Of a stretch of DNA of 64,000 nucleotides, positions 59,787 to 64,000 are shown piece after piece (position 1 is the stretch's first letter; each line of letters begins with the position of its first letter). The translations under genes were made by a program, and so were the position numbers. The notes beneath the pieces are model-generated. The model was given only the letters and a program-made list of their open reading frames with translations. It was not told the origin of the DNA and ran no database searches. The DNA comes from CAKSQL01 sp045649415 (lineage in GTDB: Bacteria > Bacillota > Clostridia > UBA1381), in the NCBI GenBank assembly GCA_045649415.1, contig JAZRPY010000014.1, positions 62,001 to 126,000 of the forward strand, written 5' to 3'.

Positions 59787-60602
59787 TCATTTAATTTGGA
59801 GTCGGATTTTGTCTGCTACCATTGCGATAAACTCGGAGTTGGTTGGTTTTCCCTTGCCTGTGTCAATAGTGTACCCGAATATATCATTCATCACCTCAGG
59901 CTTGCCTCTGCTCCATGCAACCTCAATGGAGTGCCTGATTGCTCTTTCCACTCTTGATGAGGTAGTCTGGTACTTTTTGGCTATTGTGGGATACAATTGC
60001 TTTGTGATATAGTTAAGCATTTCCATATTATCAACTACCATCATAATCGCAGTGCGTATGTATTGGTAGCCTTTGATATGAGCAGGAACACCCAACTCGT
60101 GAATGCAATCTGTAACCATCTCTTCAAGTCCGACCTCTTTTGTGTCTGCCATATTTATTCGCTGATTTGCTATGGACATAACAGGCTTTGCAGACATACC
60201 CTGATTTATCACAGGCAGTTTAACTCTTGAGGTTAAGGATAAGATAATGTCGGCAATTGCCTCATTGGATTGTGGCTTCAGGATAAAGTATGAAGCTCCA
60301 AGTGACAAGCTTGACTCAATAATCCTTTCACTGCTTGTGACAGACATGGCAACTAATTCAATGTGCTTGCCAAGGCTTGCTTCGGATAGCTTCTTCATAA
60401 CTGCCAATCCGTCACGCTTAGGCATCACAATGTCGATTAAAGCAACATCAGGCTTGGTTTCAAGAATCATTTTATATGCCTCGTCACCGTCGTATGCCAC
60501 TCCTGCCACGCTGAATTCTGATTGGGATTTTAAAAAATGAGCTAACTCATTTGCAAAATCACAATTGTCGTCTGCAATCAGTACAGATAATTTGTTGTAC
60601 AT
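59787..60602 (-). CDS. spo0A: sporulation master regulator Spo0A
   Basis: 271 residues. Receiver domain: acidic pair Asp11/Asp12, phospho-acceptor Asp57 in LIDIVMPKRDG, and Lys in YFILKPQ. After a linker with many Asn/Ser/Ala residues, the Spo0A-specific DNA-binding domain has HELGVPAHIKGYQYIRTAI, YPTIAKKYQTTSSRVERAIRHSIEVAW (helix-turn-helix) and GKPTNSEFIAMVADKIRL. Once phosphorylated it binds 0A boxes and starts sporulation. AAGGGGGACC precedes the ATG. The long upstream region holds three 0A-type boxes. Confidence 0.98.
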   Translation of the reverse strand: MYNKLSVLIADDNCDFANELAHFLKSQSEFSVAGVAYDGDEAYKMILETKPDVALIDIVMPKRDGLAVMKKLSEASLGKHIELVAMSVTSSERIIESSLSLGASYFILKPQSNEAIADIILSLTSRVKLPVINQGMSAKPVMSIANQRINMADTKEVGLEEMVTDCIHELGVPAHIKGYQYIRTAIMMVVDNMEMLNYITKQLYPTIAKKYQTTSSRVERAIRHSIEVAWSRGKPEVMNDIFGYTIDTGKGKPTNSEFIAMVADKIRLQIK

Positions 60603-60755
60603 AAAGTAGGTCCCCCTTAAAAACTTTTAGTTTGTAAGGACAGTACAACCCTATTCATTTGGTTATTAAGTTGTATAGGTTCAATATTCACAGGATATCA
60701 AACTCCAACACATAAAAACTATATGTTAGGTATATATACTGTGCTTACAATAAGA

Positions 60756-60784
60756 ATTATACTATATATTGATTTAAAATGCAA
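60756..60784 (-). promoter_or_regulatory. candidate sigma-A promoter of spo0A
   Basis: Minus strand TTGCAT (plus 60779-60784), 17-base spacer, perfect TATAAT (plus 60756-60761). Confidence 0.55.
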
Positions 60785-60841
60785 TTGTTTTTTATCTCAT
60801 TATAGAAAATTTTGTATAATTAACGGATGATTTACTCAAAT

Positions 60842-60955
60842 TGACGAATTTTTAGTCAAATATTTAAAAAACTGTGTCGCTTTATGTCGAAAATAGAATA
60901 AAATAAAAATAAAAAACAGAGAAAAGCCAGGTATTTGCTCATTTTACATTCGACA
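60842..60955. promoter_or_regulatory. three Spo0A boxes (TGNCGAA) upstream of spo0A
   Basis: TGACGAA at 60842-60848 and TGTCGAA at 60885-60891 on the plus strand, and TGTCGAA on the minus strand at 60949-60955 (plus TTCGACA). TGTCGCT at about 60875 is a degenerate fourth. They lie 58-199 bases upstream of the candidate promoter's -35, as expected for autoregulation. Confidence 0.65.
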
Positions 60956-60975
60956 ATATTTTTAAAAATAAATCA

Positions 60976-61001
60976 AAAAGGGAGTATTTAAAAACTCCCC
61001 C
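60976..61001 (-). terminator. terminator of spoIVB
   Basis: On the minus strand GGGAGT pairs with ACTCCC (plus 60980-60985 and 60994-60999), followed by five U residues. Confidence 0.8.
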
Positions 61002-61121
61002 TTGAATGAATATAGTAAATGGGTTGTCAATCTTATTTTTCTGCCTAATCTGCAAATTTTTTGTCATTTTCCATCGCTGAAAGAAAGGAGGATGTAACCT
61101 CCATTTTTTCGGCCATAGTTT

Positions 61122-62369
61122 TTAAAATTTCTCGGCATCCGAGAGCATATTCTCAATAAATATCCCATAACCCCTTGTTGAGTCGTTCACAAAAACATGT
61201 GTTATTGCACCGATAAGCATATCATTTTGTATAATCGGGCTACCGCTCATTCCCTGAACTATACCACCTGTTTTTGATAAAAGCTTTTCGTCTGTGATTT
61301 TAATTATCATTCCTTTGTTCCCTGTATTTATAGCAGAGGAAACCTTTTCAACTGAAATTTCATAGCGTTCAAGACCTGCAGTGTCGATATCTGCAAGGAT
61401 ATATGCAGGACCTTCCTTTATTTGAAATCGTGTTGCGACAGGCAAGGGTTGGGATAATAGAATAGATGAGGGGTTTTTAAGCACTCCATAAATGCCTGTT
61501 TCGCAATTGGAAGAAATATTTCCAAGAGTCACATTTCCAAAGCTACCCACAAGCTCACCCAGTTTACCTGTTTCGCCTTTTATAACAGAGAGTATATTGG
61601 AGGATAAAATAGAGCCTTTTCTAACACTCATAAGCTGATTTGTGTCAGCATCGCATATCCCATGCCCTAAGGCACCAAAGGAGTTGTCATCAGGGGAATA
61701 ATAGGTGAGAGTGCCTATGCCTGCAGTTGAATCTCTTACCCACATTCCCAATTTCATAGTCCCGTCATCAATTGACCTTTCAGGCTTTATGTTAAAAGAA
61801 AGCTTTTCCTCATTTCTTTTAATATCCAATACTACATTATCTATGGATGAGGAAAGAATTCTTGAAAACTCTTCAACTGAGCTGATAGGGATACTATTTA
61901 TATGAGTAATCGTGTCTCCTTTTTTTATCCCTGCTTTTTTTGCGGGTGAAATAAAAATATTTTCATTTGTTTTAAAATCCGATAATGCCACCACCAACAA
62001 TCCGTCGGTGTAGAGCTTTATGCCGATTGTGTCACCTGAGGGAATAACATATTTATTTGGGGTAACAGAAACCGAAATATTTTTAATTGGAATAGTATCA
62101 AAAAGCTTAAGAGTAAGGTCGTAATTTCCACAGGAGGATGTGTTGATGCTAACAGAGTCATTTGTTTTTGTCAGCAATGGTTGAGTGGTTGAGGATACAG
62201 ATTTAATCTGTTCTTTTTGATATAAACTACAAGGAAAATCAAAGGAGATGGAGTATCCTGAATTCTCGGTTATAACAATTTGGGATGGAATAGAAAAATA
62301 TGAGTTTAAAATAAGAAATACAGGGAATAATATGAATGAAGAAATTATTGTTCTTTTATAAAATTTCAA
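61122..62369 (-). CDS. spoIVB: SpoIVB peptidase
   Basis: 415 residues starting at TTG, with AAGGGGTG upstream. One membrane anchor (IISSFILFPVFLILNSYFS), a PDZ domain at about 115-195 (SPAKKAGIKKGDTITHINSIPI), and the S55 serine peptidase domain with His236 in GALGHGI and Ser377 in GMSGSPI, positions almost identical to the Bacillus enzyme. Secreted from the forespore, it cleaves SpoIVFA-type inhibitors to switch on pro-sigma-K processing in the mother cell. Placed directly before spo0A, the standard clostridial and bacillar order. Confidence 0.97.
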   Translation of the reverse strand: MKFYKRTIISSFILFPVFLILNSYFSIPSQIVITENSGYSISFDFPCSLYQKEQIKSVSSTTQPLLTKTNDSVSINTSSCGNYDLTLKLFDTIPIKNISVSVTPNKYVIPSGDTIGIKLYTDGLLVVALSDFKTNENIFISPAKKAGIKKGDTITHINSIPISSVEEFSRILSSSIDNVVLDIKRNEEKLSFNIKPERSIDDGTMKLGMWVRDSTAGIGTLTYYSPDDNSFGALGHGICDADTNQLMSVRKGSILSSNILSVIKGETGKLGELVGSFGNVTLGNISSNCETGIYGVLKNPSSILLSQPLPVATRFQIKEGPAYILADIDTAGLERYEISVEKVSSAINTGNKGMIIKITDEKLLSKTGGIVQGMSGSPIIQNDMLIGAITHVFVNDSTRGYGIFIENMLSDAEKF

Positions 62370-62412
62370 AGTGGCACACCCCTTTTTTTAAAAATTTTTT
62401 TGTCTGCCCTTA

Positions 62413-62442
62413 TAACTTAACCCTAAAAGCAATCTCTTATAC
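62413..62442 (-). promoter_or_regulatory. candidate forespore (sigma-F/G type) promoter of spoIVB
   Basis: Minus strand GTATA (plus 62438-62442), 15-base spacer, GGTTAAGTTA (plus 62413-62422). This fits GYATA-N15-GGNNANANTR with one mismatch. It lies 44 bases before the TTG start. No good sigma-A promoter is seen. Confidence 0.6.
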
Positions 62443-62513
62443 TGTCAAACTCCTGTTTAAATGGTGCAGTTTAGAAGTTAAGAATAAAATTTTCAAAAAA
62501 TAAAAAAGTGTGA

Positions 62514-62558
62514 AAAAAATAAATGCAGAGTTGATTTTAAAACTCTGCATTTATTTTT
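62514..62558. terminator. hairpin terminator between ABC exporter and spoIVB
   Basis: Perfect 12-base stem AAATGCAGAGTT (62521-62532) / AACTCTGCATTT (62541-62552). On the minus strand it directly follows the exporter stop and is followed by a U run. Confidence 0.88.
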
Positions 62559-64000
62559 ATTCAAGCTCAAATGCCCCTGTGTATAGCTGGTAGTATTTGC
62601 CTTTTAATTCAATCAGCTCATTATGAGAGCCTCTTTCGATTATTCTGCCATGCTCCAACACCATAATAACATCGGAGTTTTTAACAGTTGATAATCTGTG
62701 TGCAATAACAAAAACTGTTCTGCCCTTCATAAGTGAATCCATACCCTTTTGCACTATCTGTTCAGTTCTTGTGTCAATGCTTGAGGTTGCCTCGTCAAGA
62801 ATCATAACAGGTGGGTCTAAAATGGCGGCTCGGGCAATGGAAAGTAATTGTCGTTGTCCTTGCGACAAATCATTTCCTTCTCCTGATATAATGGTATCGT
62901 AGCCCTGAGGAAGCATTTTTATAAATCCGTCTGCATTGGCAAGTCTTGCTGCTTCATACACCTCTTCATCGGTGGCATCAAGACGACCATATCGGATGTT
63001 TTCCATCACAGTTCCAGTGAAAAGACTAACATCCTGCAAGACCATACCCAGTGATTTTCTCAAATCGGTTTTCTTTATTTTATTTATATTTATTCCGTCA
63101 TATCTGATTTTTCCGTCATCCAAATCATAGAAACGGTTAATGAGATTTGTGATGGTTGTTTTTCCTGCACCTGTTGCACCAACAAAAGCAATTTTTTGGT
63201 GAGGCTTGGCATAGAGGTCGATATTATGGAGAACAAGCTTGTTTTCATGGTATCCGAAATCCACATCATTAAATCTCACATCACCCATCACCTTGGCATA
63301 AGTAACACTTCCGTCCTCGTGTGGATGCTTCCATGCCCAAAGCTCAGTTTTTTCATTGGTTTCCTTTAAAGCTCCATTTTCGTCACGGATGGCATTCACC
63401 AAGGTGACATAGCCTTTGTCCTGTTCACTTTTTTCGTCCATCAATTCAAATATTCTCTCAGCACCCGATAATGCCATAATAATGGAATTTATCTGTTGTG
63501 AGAACTGACTGATTGGATGAGTAAAGCTCTTAGATAGAAGAAGGAAGGAGGATATTGCACCAATACTTATTCCCGACACTCCCAAAACTGCCAATATTCC
63601 ACCTGCTACTGCAATCAAAACATATTGAAGATTTCCGATGTTGCCCATAATAGGCATAAGGATATTTGCAAATTTGTGTGCTTGAGTGGAGTTTGAGCAA
63701 AGGTCTTGATTTAAATCATCAAAAACCTTTTTAACCTCATCCTCATGGCAAAAGACCTTAACCACCTTTTGCCCATTTATAATCTCTTCTATATATCCGT
63801 TAACAGTTCCCAAAGCCTGTTGATTTTTCATAAAATATTTTGCTGAATTTCCACCTATCACCTTGGTAACTCTCAGCATTATGAACACCATCACAACCAC
63901 AATCAGGGTAAGTGGTATGCTCGTGGTTATCATAGCAATCGACACTGAAATAATGGTGATAGCAGAGGATATCATATTGGGAATGCTTTGCGATATCATT
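62557..64000 (-). CDS. ABC exporter (membrane plus ATPase half-transporter), 5' end cut by window
   Basis: The frame is open to the window edge, so the first one or more membrane helices are missing; 480 residues are visible. The remaining membrane domain ends near residue 195. A charged linker of ~50 residues precedes the ATPase (LWAWKHPHEDGSVTYAKVMGDVRFNDVDFGY), a feature common in heterodimeric clostridial multidrug exporters. ATPase: Walker A GATGAGKTT, Q-loop LQDVSLF, signature DLSQGQRQLLSIARA (Gln for the second Gly of LSGGQ), Walker B VMILDEATSSID, H-loop IAHRLS. The full catalytic Glu suggests it is the active partner. Its substrate is unknown. Confidence 0.9.
   Translation of the reverse strand, partial: MISQSIPNMISSAITIISVSIAMITTSIPLTLIVVVMVFIMLRVTKVIGGNSAKYFMKNQQALGTVNGYIEEIINGQKVVKVFCHEDEVKKVFDDLNQDLCSNSTQAHKFANILMPIMGNIGNLQYVLIAVAGGILAVLGVSGISIGAISSFLLLSKSFTHPISQFSQQINSIIMALSGAERIFELMDEKSEQDKGYVTLVNAIRDENGALKETNEKTELWAWKHPHEDGSVTYAKVMGDVRFNDVDFGYHENKLVLHNIDLYAKPHQKIAFVGATGAGKTTITNLINRFYDLDDGKIRYDGININKIKKTDLRKSLGMVLQDVSLFTGTVMENIRYGRLDATDEEVYEAARLANADGFIKMLPQGYDTIISGEGNDLSQGQRQLLSIARAAILDPPVMILDEATSSIDTRTEQIVQKGMDSLMKGRTVFVIAHRLSTVKNSDVIMVLEHGRIIERGSHNELIELKGKYYQLYTGAFELE

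Larger units (their letters stand above)
60603..61121 (-). other. 519-base control region of spo0A
   Basis: No gene is seen here. It contains, reading towards spo0A on the minus strand, the spoIVB terminator (60976-61001), three TGNCGAA boxes, a sigma-A-like promoter and a ~150-base leader. The leader (60603-60755) shows no recognised RNA family. I could not identify a sigma-H promoter with confidence. Confidence 0.7.

Noticed and set aside
60660..60720. Possible sigma-H promoter of spo0A (GGAGTTT ... GAATATT on the minus strand)
   Set aside because: The spacer is too short and several consensus positions are wrong.

Overview
The window looks like a chromosomal segment of a low-GC, endospore-forming member of the Clostridia (Bacillota). 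The support is a Spo0A regulator next to the SpoIVB sporulation peptidase, SLH-domain surface proteins, TTG/GTG starts with strong AAGGAGG-type ribosome sites, a lon-engB pair, a yggS-sepF-ylmH-divIVA-ileS cluster and a maf-mreBCD-PBP2-mgsA cluster. I see no rRNA operon, CRISPR array, insertion sequence or prophage. Genes are tightly packed on both strands. Many have readable sigma-A promoters with a 17-base spacer and clear intrinsic terminators.

Layout. (1) 1-8700: three collinear exported proteins, two with SLH domains and one large glycoside-hydrolase-like protein with a CBM9-like C-terminus; this is a surface polysaccharide locus. (2) 8900-14730: tRNA-Lys, dUTPase, BioY biotin transporter component, DUF421/DUF4363 membrane pair, YerC-like regulator with a methyltransferase, a methionine gamma-lyase-family PLP enzyme and an SSB-like protein. 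(3) 14760-17930: an amino-sugar operon whose first protein is an XRE DNA-binding domain fused to phosphoglucosamine mutase, followed by a GlmU-like beta-helix protein and NagB. (4) 17950-24070: AraC regulator divergent from a Gfo/Idh/MocA protein, DUF1846 protein, aldo/keto reductase and SGNH hydrolase. (5) 24100-29165: a complete branched-chain amino-acid type ABC importer (SBP, two permeases, two ATPases). (6) 29230-36680: iron alcohol dehydrogenase with a Rex-like site, Na/Pi cotransporter, Y-family polymerase, and a copper P-type ATPase with an extra C-terminal metal-binding domain. (7) 36840-40400: initiator tRNA-Met, TraX protein, two divergent polysaccharide deacetylases (one PdaA-like) and two small membrane proteins. 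(8) 40440-50130: lon, engB, a HlyD-like adaptor, then the division cluster and ileS. (9) 50200-59750: zapA, U32 peptidase, maf, mreBCD, PBP2, mgsA, patatin. (10) 59787-64000, minus strand: spo0A, spoIVB and a truncated ABC exporter.

How they work together. Regions 8 and 9 supply cell shape, division and cell-wall synthesis. The amino-sugar operon feeds precursors (GlcN-6-P, GlcN-1-P, UDP-GlcNAc) to that wall. PdaA-like, Spo0A and SpoIVB genes belong to sporulation. Regions 1, 4 and 5 suggest use of carbohydrates and amino acids from the surroundings. The most unusual object is the XRE-GlmM fusion, which has an inverted repeat at the predicted transcription start of its own operon. This suggests an enzyme that may report amino-sugar status directly to its promoter.
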